DNA of 33,351 bases, from contig CAZCSK010000025.1 of assembly GCA_964501265.1 (NCBI GenBank), positions 1-33,351 of the forward strand, given 5' to 3'. The notes beneath the pieces were generated by a model that was given only the letters and a program-made list of their open reading frames with translations, ran no database searches and had not been told where the DNA came from. Position numbers and translations under genes: made by a program. The first letter of the stretch is position 1, and each line of letters begins with the position of its first letter. The DNA is from CAZCSK01 sp964501265 (GTDB taxonomy: Bacteria > Actinomycetota > CADDZG01 > JAHWKV01). Of this stretch, positions 15,805 through 24,276 are shown one piece after another.

Positions 15805-17070
15805 TTGCTTATCGAGAGAACTTTAGGGGACGGCAGGGCGGCGATTCTCACCGAACGCATGCCCGAAGTGCATTCCGTCGCCCTGGCTTTCTGGCTCGGG
15901 TCCGGTTCTCGCGACGAGGGAGTGGGCGAGGAAGGGGCATGTCACTTTCTCGAGCATCTCATCTTCAAGGGAACCGACCAAATGTCGGCGGCTGATATAG
16001 CTCAGGCTTTCGACTCGGTCGGGGGCGAGGCTAATGCATTTTCGACGAAAGAATACACGTGCTTTTATGCGCGCGTTCTCGGCAAGGATCTGAAGTTCGC
16101 AGTGCAAATCCTCGCCGACATCATCGAGCGGCCTGCGATCCGGCCCGATGAGTTGGAAGGGGAACGCAACGTGATTTTGGAGGAGATCGCCATGCACGGA
16201 GATACGCCGGAGGATCTCGTCCACGATCTTTTCATAGAAACGCTGTATCCGGATCACCCCCTTGGACGTGAAGTGATGGGCACTATCTCCACTGTTCGTG
16301 CGATGACGCCGGAGGGCCTCAGGCAGTTTCACGCACGCCACTACCGGCAGAACAACATTGTATTTTCGGCTGCGGGCGACGTCGATCACGCTGAGGTGGT
16401 GGAGTTGCTGAGCTCAGCCACGCCTCCTGGAACAAGCAACTCAGATCCTTCCGGGCGGTCGGAGCCGCCGGCCAGGGCCATCGAACGTTTGCGCGTTCTC
16501 ACGCGTCCTACCGAGCAGGTCCATCTTGTCGTTGGAGGGATTGGATATCCGCAGGGTAATGACAGGCGTTTCGCATGGGCCATTCTTGATGTCCTCCTTG
16601 GGGGCGGGATGTCTTCCCGGCTTTTCCAGGAAGTGCGCGAGACGCGCGGGCTTGCTTACTCGATCTATTCCTATCGAAACACGTATCGCGACACCGGGCT
16701 ATGGGCCGTTTACGCGGGCTGCGCGCCCGGCAATGTTAAAGAAGTCTTGAAAGTGATCTCAGGCGACCTCGACGCCATGTGTTCTTCCGGGATAACTGAG
16801 GAGGAGCTAAAGCGGGCAAAGGGTCACTTGATTGGCGGTTTCGTGATCGGACTCGAGGATCCGGTCTCACGGATGACGCGCCTCGGTAGATCCGAGTTGG
16901 GGAGCGGAGAGATCCTTAGTATCGACGAAAACATCACCCGAATCGAAGCGGTGACACTCGAGGATGTAGCCGCGGTTGCTCGCGACTTACTCGCGCCTTC
17001 CGGGCGAGTCCTTACCCTCATCGGGCCCACTTCCGTAGAGGACTTCTCCTTCTGGGCCGATGCTGGGTAA
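15805..17070 (+). CDS. M16 family zinc peptidase (pitrilysin-like)
   Basis: Soluble zinc endopeptidase of the M16B/processing-peptidase type. Its 421 residues are the usual length. The inverted zinc motif HFLEH is at 47-51, and the third ligand is probably Glu127 in ERNVILEEI, at the expected spacing. The LLGGGMSSRLFQEVRETRGLAYSIYSY block typical of the C-terminal half is also present. Because both halves are recognised, it should form the full clam-shell. TTG start three bases after the pnp stop, without a Shine-Dalgarno, so coupling to pnp is likely. Peptidases of this group follow pnp in many actinobacteria. The natural substrate is unknown. Confidence 0.93.
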   Translation: MLIERTLGDGRAAILTERMPEVHSVALAFWLGSGSRDEGVGEEGACHFLEHLIFKGTDQMSAADIAQAFDSVGGEANAFSTKEYTCFYARVLGKDLKFAVQILADIIERPAIRPDELEGERNVILEEIAMHGDTPEDLVHDLFIETLYPDHPLGREVMGTISTVRAMTPEGLRQFHARHYRQNNIVFSAAGDVDHAEVVELLSSATPPGTSNSDPSGRSEPPARAIERLRVLTRPTEQVHLVVGGIGYPQGNDRRFAWAILDVLLGGGMSSRLFQEVRETRGLAYSIYSYRNTYRDTGLWAVYAGCAPGNVKEVLKVISGDLDAMCSSGITEEELKRAKGHLIGGFVIGLEDPVSRMTRLGRSELGSGEILSIDENITRIEAVTLEDVAAVARDLLAPSGRVLTLIGPTSVEDFSFWADAG

Positions 17071-17480
17071 CTGAGAGGCCATCCCACCATCAGCAGCACA
17101 GACTTCGCTATTCCGCCGGGACGGTCGTACAGGCCGCCAACTTTGCCACCCGCGCCAATCGCCATCCACCCGAGAAAAGTGAGTCGCCATCCGAGGAGTC
17201 GTTCGGCGAGTTTGATCTTTTCGATTTCCTGCTGCACGGGGCGGGCCCCCTCGATCGCGGCGATGTACGCGCCGGATCTGCGCTCCGCGCACTGAGTGCA
17301 ACCGGATACGTAAGATGAATGAAGGGAATCGTGACAGAGTGGGCACTGAAGAGGCCCTCGTACTTTCGGAGGAACAAGTTGCCCGCCCGCGACCTTTCCC
17401 GGTTCGATCACATGAAACGTCGTGTGACAGCCCTCACAGCCTGGATGGTCCGTTGTGTGCCCGTTGAAACATCTCTGCAT
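16824..17480 (-). CDS. Possible cysteine-rich protein with CxxCH motifs
   Basis: An open frame on the minus strand fills the otherwise empty gap between the M16 peptidase and dapB. From the ATG at 17480 it reads MQRCFNGHTTDHPGCEGCH, then CPLCHD and CTQC: three CxxC pairs, two of them CxxCH as in c-type haem sites, followed by a helical stretch and a weak hydrophobic segment. No signal peptide is evident, so zinc binding is at least as likely as haem. Against it: the frame runs 247 bases into the M16 gene before stopping and has no Shine-Dalgarno. It could be a real gene, a broken one whose true end is lost, or chance. Confidence 0.4.
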   Translation of the reverse strand: MQRCFNGHTTDHPGCEGCHTTFHVIEPGKVAGGQLVPPKVRGPLQCPLCHDSLHSSYVSGCTQCAERRSGAYIAAIEGARPVQQEIEKIKLAERLLGWRLTFLGWMAIGAGGKVGGLYDRPGGIAKSVLLMVGWPLSYPASAQKEKSSTEVGPMRVRTRPEGASKSRATAATSSSVTASIRVMFSSILRISPLPNSDLPRRVIRETGSSSPITKPPIK

Positions 17481-17503
17481 AGTCAAAAGAGTAAGCTCTG
17501 CAA

Positions 17504-17554
17504 CGACCTTTGGTCGCAATTGGTTGCCTAGCAACCCGTATCGACCAAAGGTCG
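17504..17554. promoter_or_regulatory. Nested palindromes upstream of dapB
   Basis: Two exact 13-base palindromes, CGACCTTTGGTCG (17504-17516) and CGACCAAAGGTCG (17542-17554), are reverse complements of each other and have centres 38 bases apart. Between them lies a perfect hairpin GGTTGC-CTA-GCAACC (17522-17536). The set could be a pair of operators for a dimeric regulator or one cruciform-like RNA structure. It lies between dapB (GTG at 17583) and the divergent cysteine-rich frame, so it could control both. The half-sites are somewhat like DevR/DosR boxes, but this is not a firm match. Confidence 0.55.
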
Positions 17555-17582
17555 GTCACAATCTTGCGATGAGGGTATCCAG

Positions 17583-18455
17583 GTGATCAAGGTTGGAGTT
17601 TTCGGCGCCGGAGGCCGGATGGGGGCCGAGGTTTGCCGCGCGGTCTTTGCGGAAACGGACATGCAGCTCGTCGCCGCGGTGGACCCAGTCTGCGCGGGGA
17701 CGGCCCTGTCTTCGGTGGCAGGCGTCGCAGTTGACTTCAGGGGGTTCGCAGCTTCTGGAGCGCCCAAGTCATCCCTGCGGGCGGCTGCTACCCCCCCGAA
17801 CCCCCCGACGGAATTGATAATCGGCGCCGGGCCGGAGGCCCTGCGGGATGCGGGGGCCGAGGTGGCCGTGGATTTCACGGTCGCATCCTCCGCGCTCGCC
17901 AACATCAAGTCGTGCATCGACTCGGGTATTCACGTGATAGTCGGCACAACAGGCCTTCTTTCGGCCGACTTGGAGGGGCTGGGCGCTCAGGCGCAAGCCC
18001 GAGGAACCGGTCTGTTTGTCGCTCCCAACTTCGCAATCGGCGCGGTTCTGATGATGAAATTCGCAGAAATGGCGGCCAGGTGGCTTCCAGACGCAGAGAT
18101 CATCGAGCTTCATCACCCCGGCAAGCTCGATTCTCCATCAGGTACCGCGATCAAGACAATGGAGGGGATCGTAGGTGGGCGCCAACAGGCTCCTGACATC
18201 GATACCCGTTCGACATCGCAGATCTTGCCGGGCGCCCGGGGGGCGGAAAGTGATGGCGTGCATATTCACAGCGTGAGGTTGCCCGGCCTTGTCGCACATC
18301 AGGAAGTGATCTTCGGGGGCCCGGGACAGACGCTGACGATCCGTCACGATTCGATGGACCGAACGTCATTCATGCCCGGTGTCCTTCTGGCTATTCGAGA
18401 AATCTCGAAACACCCAGGGCTCACGATCGGCCTGGAGCACCTGTTGGGCCTGTGA
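17583..18455 (+). CDS. dapB: 4-hydroxy-tetrahydrodipicolinate reductase carrying an in-frame repeat insertion
   Basis: NAD(P)H-dependent reductase of the diaminopimelate/lysine pathway, acting after DapA. The 290 residues are about 23 longer than usual. The N-terminal Rossmann motif GVFGAGGRMG (5-14), the VDFTVASSA and VGTTGL segments, and the catalytic ELHHPGKLDSPSGTA block (175 onward, His177/His178 and Lys181) are intact. RLPGLVAHQEVIFGGPGQ and the C-terminal SFMPGVLLAI also match. Residues 53-75 come from a palindromic element, placed in the surface loop after the second Rossmann strand, before the dinucleotide-binding VDFT strand. GTG start with GAGGG at about 17571. The nested palindromes lie just upstream. 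Confidence 0.94.
   Translation: MIKVGVFGAGGRMGAEVCRAVFAETDMQLVAAVDPVCAGTALSSVAGVAVDFRGFAASGAPKSSLRAAATPPNPPTELIIGAGPEALRDAGAEVAVDFTVASSALANIKSCIDSGIHVIVGTTGLLSADLEGLGAQAQARGTGLFVAPNFAIGAVLMMKFAEMAARWLPDAEIIELHHPGKLDSPSGTAIKTMEGIVGGRQQAPDIDTRSTSQILPGARGAESDGVHIHSVRLPGLVAHQEVIFGGPGQTLTIRHDSMDRTSFMPGVLLAIREISKHPGLTIGLEHLLGL
17738..17806 (+). repeat. Palindromic element copy 3, inside dapB (forward)
   Basis: A 69-bp copy in which the first G of the G6 run is A, and the 18-bp centre differs from the others (CGCCCAAGTC...). Both conserved ends are present (TTCGCAGCTTCTGG and GCTGCTA-C7-GAA-C6). It is read in the same frame as in dxr, giving RGFAASGA ... ATPPNPP. The 5' flank GTTGACTT matches that of copies 1 and 4. 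Confidence 0.9.
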
Positions 18456-18469
18456 AGAAAGTTAACTAT

Positions 18470-18478
18470 TGTTACAAT
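18470..18478 (+). promoter_or_regulatory. Extended -10 promoter for dapA
   Basis: TGT-TACAAT is a good extended -10 in the 55-base gap after dapB. Transcription would start near 18485, giving a leader of about 25 bases that includes the Shine-Dalgarno AAAGGGGA (18501-18508). No -35 at normal spacing. Confidence 0.5.
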
Positions 18479-18510
18479 GGGAGGCTGAGGCAACGGCCTG
18501 AAAGGGGAAT

Positions 18511-19401
18511 GTGAGAGTGCAGGGGCATTTTGGGAATCTAATTACTGCAATGGTTACGCCCTTCGACGACGAAGGCAAGGTCGACCTCAAAGAAGCCGCG
18601 AACCTTGCCAATTGGCTCGTCGATCATGGCTCCGACGGGTTGGTGGTCACTGGTTCGACCGGTGAGGCCTCCACTCTCACCGAGGACGAAAAGGTGGATC
18701 TTTGGCGCACCATCGCCGCCGAGGTGGGGGATCGCGCCAAAGTGATTGCCGGCACAGGAACCTACGATACTGCTCACTCGATCCATCTGACCCACAAGGC
18801 CGAAAAGGCTGGAGTCCATGCGGCGCTCGTCGTGACGCCTTATTACAATCGTCCACCCCAAAGCGGCCTCTTGGCGCACTTCACGGCAATTGCGAACTCG
18901 ACCGATCTGCCGGTGATCTTGTACGACATCCCCATTCGCAGTTCGCGCAAGATCGAACACGACACGATCATGGAATTGGCGCAGGTAAAAAACATTGTTG
19001 CGGTGAAGGACGCCTGCGGCGACGCCCAGGGCGCGGCCCGCCTCGTGGCAGACGCACCTGTCGGATTTCAGGTTTATTCAGGTAACGATGGCGACACACT
19101 GCCATGGCTTTCTGTCGGCGCCGTAGGCGTTATCGCCGTGGCGTCGCACGTGGCTGGCCCCCAGATGGCTCAGATGATTCAACTCTTTCATGCGGGAGAC
19201 TCGGCGGCCGCGCGCAAGATCCACCTGAGCCTCATGCCGGTGTTCGACGCGATGAGCATTACGACCAACCCCATTCCGGTGAAGGCCTCCTTGGAACTGA
19301 TGGGCTTTAACGTAGGCAGCCCGAGATTGCCGCTAGTGCCCGCAACCGATGACCAGAAAGCTCAGCTGAAGACGATTCTCGGACAAGCGGGGATTATTTG
19401 A
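18511..19401 (+). CDS. dapA: 4-hydroxy-tetrahydrodipicolinate synthase
   Basis: Condenses pyruvate with aspartate semialdehyde, the first committed step to diaminopimelate and lysine. The 296 residues form one TIM barrel, with VTGSTGEASTLTEDEK, the Tyr of LYDIP at 138, and the Schiff-base Lys in AVKDACGD at 166. GTG start with a good Shine-Dalgarno. It follows dapB, so both halves of the step are co-located, but it may have its own promoter. The TGA overlaps the TTG of the RNase J gene. Confidence 0.95.
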   Translation: MRVQGHFGNLITAMVTPFDDEGKVDLKEAANLANWLVDHGSDGLVVTGSTGEASTLTEDEKVDLWRTIAAEVGDRAKVIAGTGTYDTAHSIHLTHKAEKAGVHAALVVTPYYNRPPQSGLLAHFTAIANSTDLPVILYDIPIRSSRKIEHDTIMELAQVKNIVAVKDACGDAQGAARLVADAPVGFQVYSGNDGDTLPWLSVGAVGVIAVASHVAGPQMAQMIQLFHAGDSAAARKIHLSLMPVFDAMSITTNPIPVKASLELMGFNVGSPRLPLVPATDDQKAQLKTILGQAGII

Positions 19402-21095
19402 GTAAGGGCGCTACGCGCACGCCGTTAAAGGAGGCCACCGCCGGAGCGACACGAATCGTTTTTCTAGGGGGCGCCGGAGAAATCGGCCGAAACATGACCC
19501 TGTTCGAGCACGACGGCAAAATTCTGATCGTGGACGTGGGCTTGATGTTTCCCACGGAGGAAATGCTTGGGGTCGATCTCGTGTTGCCGGACTTTCAGTA
19601 CGTTCGTGACCGAGCCAAACAGGTCATCGGAGTCTTTCTCACGCACGGCCACGAGGATCACATCGGCGGACTCGCCTACCTTCTAAGAGACATCGACGTG
19701 CCCATCTACGGCGCAGCGCTCACCCTTGGGATTCTTCGGGCGAAACTCGAGGAGCATCGTCTTGCGGATCGAACGCGTTTGAAAGTTGTGAGCGTTCCGG
19801 GGCGGCTGACCCTTGGTCCTTTTCGCCTTCAGTTCTTCAACATGGTCCATTCGATCCCCGACACTGTCGGGACGATAATCACCACTTCAGCTGGGAAGAT
19901 CCTCTACACGAGCGATTTCAAGATCGACGAAGACCCGATCGGTGGTAGGCCCACCGATTTTGCGGGTCTTAGGAAGGCCGCATCGCAGGGCATCGACCTC
20001 ATGATGGCCGATTCCACCAACGCCGACAAGCCTGGCCATACACCTTCAGAGCGAACCGTCGGCAAACCAATTGCCGATGCGATTCGCACATCGAAAGGCC
20101 GCGTGATCGTTGCGTGCTTTGCCTCGAACATTCATAGGGTGCAGCAAATCGTCGATGGGGCCCAGCAGTGCGGCAGGTTCGTCGCGTTTCTCGGTCGCAG
20201 CATGGTCAACAACGTCCGAGTTGCCCAGGAACTGGGATACCTGACAGTTCCGAAGGAAATGGTCGTGTCGATCGAGGACATCGACGATCTTCCCCCTGAG
20301 AAAGTGGCTGTAGCTTGCACCGGGTCACAGGGAGAGCCACTGGCGGCCCTTTCTCTGATGGCAGCCCGCGACCACAAGTGGATCAAGCTCACAGCCGGGG
20401 ACACGGTTGTTCTTTCAGCCACTCCCATCCCAGGCAACGAATCGGCTGTGCGTCGCGTCATCGACGGGCTCTTTCGTATAGGAGTGCACGTTGTAGCGCC
20501 GCCTGCCTATAACGTGCACGTGTCGGGCCACGGGTGCGCCGGCGATCTGACTACGATGCTCGAGCTCATCCGTCCGAAGTGGTTCGTTCCCGTGCATGGG
20601 GAGTACCGCCACATGGTTCTGCACGCGGAGCTCGCGCAGAAATCGGGTTTGAAGAAGGCCCGAACCATCCTGGTTGAAGATGGCGATGTGTTGGAACTTG
20701 CCGACGGCCACGTTCGCAAGACGGGGCGCATCCCGGCCGGCTACGTCTTGGTGGATGGGCTTGGGATCGGGGACGTTCAGGATGTTGTGCTTCGCGACCG
20801 AAGACTATTGGCCGACGACGGCATCATCGTTTGTGTCGTTACCATCGATTCTCAAAATGGAGAACTACTAGCCGGACCCGATGTCATCTCTCGAGGATTC
20901 GTCTTTGAGGACCATGCGGCGGAATTTCTAGAGCAGGCGAGGGCGGAAATTCGCGATTCTTTGGCCACTTTGGCGCAAGATGAGATAACAGACTGGGCTG
21001 CCGTGCGCAGAACAGTCCGCAAATCGCTGGGCAAGTTTGTTTTTAAGCAGACCGGCCGCAGGCCGATCGTTCTGCCGGTAGTGATGGAGGTTTAG
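19398..21095 (+). CDS. rnj: Ribonuclease J
   Basis: Metallo-beta-lactamase/beta-CASP nuclease with endo- and 5'-to-3' exonuclease activity, in mRNA decay and rRNA maturation. The 565 residues include the zinc motif THGHEDHIGG (His83, His85, Asp87, His88), YTSDFKID, the beta-CASP segment with ACTGSQGEPLAAL, and HVSGHGCAGDL plus PVHGEYRHM before the C-terminal domain. The TTG start overlaps the dapA stop. The dapA-rnj-ftsK order is usual in actinobacteria. Together with PNPase in the same block it supplies two main RNA-decay enzymes. Confidence 0.95.
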   Translation: MSKGATRTPLKEATAGATRIVFLGGAGEIGRNMTLFEHDGKILIVDVGLMFPTEEMLGVDLVLPDFQYVRDRAKQVIGVFLTHGHEDHIGGLAYLLRDIDVPIYGAALTLGILRAKLEEHRLADRTRLKVVSVPGRLTLGPFRLQFFNMVHSIPDTVGTIITTSAGKILYTSDFKIDEDPIGGRPTDFAGLRKAASQGIDLMMADSTNADKPGHTPSERTVGKPIADAIRTSKGRVIVACFASNIHRVQQIVDGAQQCGRFVAFLGRSMVNNVRVAQELGYLTVPKEMVVSIEDIDDLPPEKVAVACTGSQGEPLAALSLMAARDHKWIKLTAGDTVVLSATPIPGNESAVRRVIDGLFRIGVHVVAPPAYNVHVSGHGCAGDLTTMLELIRPKWFVPVHGEYRHMVLHAELAQKSGLKKARTILVEDGDVLELADGHVRKTGRIPAGYVLVDGLGIGDVQDVVLRDRRLLADDGIIVCVVTIDSQNGELLAGPDVISRGFVFEDHAAEFLEQARAEIRDSLATLAQDEITDWAAVRRTVRKSLGKFVFKQTGRRPIVLPVVMEV

Positions 21096-21097
21096 GA

Positions 21098-23407
21098 GTG
21101 GCAGCAACAAAAGTGGGAAGTAGACGGCTCGCGAAGCGGAGGAAACCTTCCGCCGCGGGCGCTGGCGCCCGCGGCCATTCAAGAGCCCGCGGCGCTCACT
21201 TGGGCAAGCACCGGCGGGACCTCGTGGGCATCGGCTTACTTTTCTTGGGGATTCTTACTGGCTTGGGCATCTATGCGGATATGGCGGGGCCCGCGGGACG
21301 CGGCCTCGAGTGGCTCGGGCGATTTATTTTGGGGTCCTCTGCCGTCGCTATTCCTCCCGCGCTGGCTGCTATTGGGTTTACCGTTCTCAGCGACAGGGAC
21401 CCGCTGGCTCCGGGGCGGATAGCAATTGGATCTACTCTTGCCGCGGCGGGTGTTGGAGCGATGCGACATCTCTTGCAAGCAGATGACACCGCGGGACTTC
21501 GCCTTGACGAGATTCCCCGTCTCGGGGGCGCCGTAGGGGCAGCCGTGGCCTGGCCCCTCGAACGTCTGCTTTCGGTTTGGGGGGCAGGTTCGCTTATCGT
21601 AGTCATGACGTTCATGGGCCTTCTCATCACCACCAGGACCCCGATTTCGCGCGTACTCGGATGGATCCGGGCAGGACTCAAGGGGCTCGGTTCCGGGATT
21701 GCCCTTTTTGCCGCGAGAGCGAAACCTGGATTTGCTGCTCTCGCGGCGAAGCTGAAGAGTTTGCGGCCTCCGTCACGCGAACGGCAAGAGAGCGCACCGC
21801 CCATCGACAAACAGGTCCGCCAAAGAAGAAGTCGCAAGAAGCGACCTGTGGCCGAAGGCGCTCAGAGTGACGAACCCGATGAATCCGAGGCCGAACCGGT
21901 TACAGCGCCCCCGCCTACGGCCTCTGGTGGGGCGGGTGGGTATCGGATCCCCCCCCTGGATCTGCTGAAGACCAGTTCCTCCGCCGAGATTTCGCAGAAG
22001 GCGATCGACGACACGATAGCCATCCTCGAGCGCACGCTCCAAGAGTTTCTGGTCGATGCTCGCGTTACCGGCTTTACGTCGGGGCCGACGGTCACTCGCT
22101 ATGAAGTGGAAGTCGGCGCCGGGGTCAAAGTAAATCGCGTCGTCGGCCTGCAGAACGAGATCCGTTACGCGCTGGCCTCGGGAGAAATACGTATCCTCGC
22201 CCCCATCCCCGGCCGTTCCGCCATCGGCATCGAAGTCCCGAACCGCGATCGCCACCAGGTCACCTTGGGAGACGTTCTTCGGTCCGAAGAGGCTCGAAAT
22301 GCAAAGCATCCGCTCACGGTAGGGCTCGGCAAGAGCATCTCCGGTCAGCCCGTTATGGTCGATCTTTCAGAGATGCCGCACCTTCTCATCGCGGGCGCGA
22401 CCGGGTCGGGCAAGTCAACCTGCATCAACGCCATGCTGATATCGATTCTTGCGAGGACCCGACCCGATCAGGTCCGGCTGCTCCTAATCGATCCTAAGCT
22501 CGTAGAGCTGTCGAACTACAACGGCGTGCCTCATCTGCTTACACCTGTTGTGACCTCGGCGAAGAAAGCGGCCGAGGCTCTCGGCTGGGTCGCGCGTGAG
22601 ATGGATGCTCGCTACGAGGTTCTTGCCACGGTCGGGATGAGAAACTCCGATCTCTACAACGAAGCCTGCCGGGCGGGAGCCCTAGGAGATTTCGACGACG
22701 GGACGCCTCGCAGTCCTTTTCCCTACTACGTCGTCGTCATTGACGAGCTGGCCGATCTCATGATGGTTGCCCCCCGCGAGGTCGAAGATTACATATGTCG
22801 CATCGCGCAGAAGGCGCGCGCCGTGGGGATTCATCTGGTAGTTGCGACTCAACGGCCGTCGGTGGACGTTGTGACCGGAGTGATCAAGGCAAACATCCCG
22901 TCAAGACTCGCTTTCTCGACTGCGAGCATGCAGGACAGCCGGGTGATCCTTGACGAAGGCGGCGCCGATCGCCTGATCGGCAAGGGCGACATGCTCTACC
23001 GCCATGCTTCGGCGGGAAGGCCACAGCGACTTCAGGGAGCCCTGGTGTCTGAGAGCGAAGTGAATGCTCTTGTCGGGTGGTGCCGCCGCCAGAGAGAGGT
23101 CAACTACGTGGAGGGCATTGTTTCGGAGAAAGGCCAGACGTCGCTAAGCCTCTATAACGACGAAGACGACGATGAGACATTGCTCGTGCAGGCGATGGAG
23201 TTGATCGTGAGATCGCAGCTGGGTTCGACTTCCATGCTGCAGCGCAAATTGAGGGTCGGCTTTGCCCGGGCAGGCCGTTTGATGGACCTCCTGGAGCAGC
23301 GCGGTGTAGTTGGGCCCTCTCACGGATCCAAGCCTCGTGAGGTGCTGATGGGTATCGATGAATACGACTTGCTATCGGAGCCGGCCAGAAGCGGAGCCCC
23401 GGACTAA
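21098..23407 (+). CDS. ftsK: DNA translocase FtsK/SpoIIIE
   Basis: Septal or sporulation-type DNA pump that clears chromosomes from the closing septum. In 769 residues there is a very basic N-terminal tail (to about 40), four membrane helices (about 45-195), a charged linker (to about 285), then the RecA-like motor with Walker A GATGSGKST (433-441) and Walker B VVVIDELAD (about 545). LVVATQRPSVDVVTG is also present, and a C-terminal winged-helix gamma domain (from about 695) that reads orientation sequences. GTG start three bases after rnj, with GGAG overlapping the spacing. The basic tail contains a perfect GC hairpin in the DNA. It is the last gene of the plus block and overlaps the next, convergent gene by four bases. 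Confidence 0.95.
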   Translation: MAATKVGSRRLAKRRKPSAAGAGARGHSRARGAHLGKHRRDLVGIGLLFLGILTGLGIYADMAGPAGRGLEWLGRFILGSSAVAIPPALAAIGFTVLSDRDPLAPGRIAIGSTLAAAGVGAMRHLLQADDTAGLRLDEIPRLGGAVGAAVAWPLERLLSVWGAGSLIVVMTFMGLLITTRTPISRVLGWIRAGLKGLGSGIALFAARAKPGFAALAAKLKSLRPPSRERQESAPPIDKQVRQRRSRKKRPVAEGAQSDEPDESEAEPVTAPPPTASGGAGGYRIPPLDLLKTSSSAEISQKAIDDTIAILERTLQEFLVDARVTGFTSGPTVTRYEVEVGAGVKVNRVVGLQNEIRYALASGEIRILAPIPGRSAIGIEVPNRDRHQVTLGDVLRSEEARNAKHPLTVGLGKSISGQPVMVDLSEMPHLLIAGATGSGKSTCINAMLISILARTRPDQVRLLLIDPKLVELSNYNGVPHLLTPVVTSAKKAAEALGWVAREMDARYEVLATVGMRNSDLYNEACRAGALGDFDDGTPRSPFPYYVVVIDELADLMMVAPREVEDYICRIAQKARAVGIHLVVATQRPSVDVVTGVIKANIPSRLAFSTASMQDSRVILDEGGADRLIGKGDMLYRHASAGRPQRLQGALVSESEVNALVGWCRRQREVNYVEGIVSEKGQTSLSLYNDEDDDETLLVQAMELIVRSQLGSTSMLQRKLRVGFARAGRLMDLLEQRGVVGPSHGSKPREVLMGIDEYDLLSEPARSGAPD
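21152..21175 (+). repeat. Perfect GC hairpin within the start of ftsK
   Basis: Arms GCCGCGGGCGC (21152-21162) and GCGCCCGCGGC (21165-21175) are perfect 11-base inverted repeats with a 2-base loop, 54 bases after the GTG. A further GCCCGCGGCGC occurs just downstream at about 21185. It codes for AAGAGARG within the basic tail. It could slow early ftsK translation or be a by-product of Gly/Ala/Arg codon use. Confidence 0.7.
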
Positions 23408-24276
23408 CTGCGTTTTTGAGGAATATTGAGCCTCGAGGCAGACGATGCGCGTGGCGTTTTTACGCAGCCCTTCTGGCGTCCCAGTAGCTTAAAACCTGCA
23501 AGATCCCCGGCTCCCCACTGTACTGGAGTGGAGTCGGGAAAGGCTGTGTTGGGGCCGTACATGACTTGAAGAGGGTCATCGACGTGATCCAACCCGATTG
23601 CGTGCCCCAATTCGTGCATCACGACGAGTCCCCACGTCGTCCCGTGACCCATCACCATCGGCAGAACTGCATCTCTATTTAGCGCCGCCATTCCCGAGAC
23701 GTAGGCGCGCGGGTCGCCGGCAACGGCGATCGAGGTCGGTCCGCCGTAGCCGAGAGCGTCGGGTTGAACGAAGACGTCTGTTGTGGTGCTGTATGCCCAT
23801 GCGATAAGAAGAGGTGCCCAGTCGTCGCCGTAGCGGCGAGGTTGGTATGGCTCGCGATCGCGCGTTGGGAGCTCCGATGTTGAACCCTCGTTCTTAAACG
23901 AAATGCCAGTGGCCGCCGAAACTTGGTCCAGACTCTGCTCGACAATGAGCGCGGCCCCAGAGGGAGAAAAGTCCAGGTTCGTGACGTAGCGAATCGGCGT
24001 GCAGGGGTCCCATCGCACCGGGCGACCGTCTCCGCGCACGGTGATGAAACTGTAACTGGACGAAACCTCCGCGGCTACCCGCCCCCGACCGGTCGTCGGG
24101 GCCTCGAACGAATAACTTAGCGGCGGATCAGGGGGTGGGATCAGGAGGCGTAGCCCGAGAAAAATAGCGAACGTGGGAACCACCAGAATCACGGCCCACT
24201 TCAGGGACCCTTTCCAAGAGTCTTGCGGATCGGCCACGACACTAGTCTCCGGCGCTGGCCTTGGCGGGCTCCACAT
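23404..24276 (-). CDS. Matrixin-like membrane-anchored zinc metalloprotease
   Basis: A 290-residue protein of the metzincin (M10-like) kind. It has a short cytosolic N terminus, one membrane helix (about 26-46), and an outside domain ending in the zinc motif HELGHAIGLDH (221-231, three His ligands and Glu222) with the Met-turn QVMYG at about 238. The repeat WDPCTPIRYVTN and TDVFVQ segments are typical of extracytoplasmic matrixin domains in actinobacteria. The ATG at 24276 overlaps the hydrolase end by 35 bases. A GTG at 24237, just after that stop with GGAG in front, is an equally good start. No propeptide cysteine switch is evident. Function is unknown beyond proteolysis. Confidence 0.85.
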   Translation of the reverse strand: MWSPPRPAPETSVVADPQDSWKGSLKWAVILVVPTFAIFLGLRLLIPPPDPPLSYSFEAPTTGRGRVAAEVSSSYSFITVRGDGRPVRWDPCTPIRYVTNLDFSPSGAALIVEQSLDQVSAATGISFKNEGSTSELPTRDREPYQPRRYGDDWAPLLIAWAYSTTTDVFVQPDALGYGGPTSIAVAGDPRAYVSGMAALNRDAVLPMVMGHGTTWGLVVMHELGHAIGLDHVDDPLQVMYGPNTAFPDSTPVQWGAGDLAGFKLLGRQKGCVKTPRASSASRLNIPQKRS

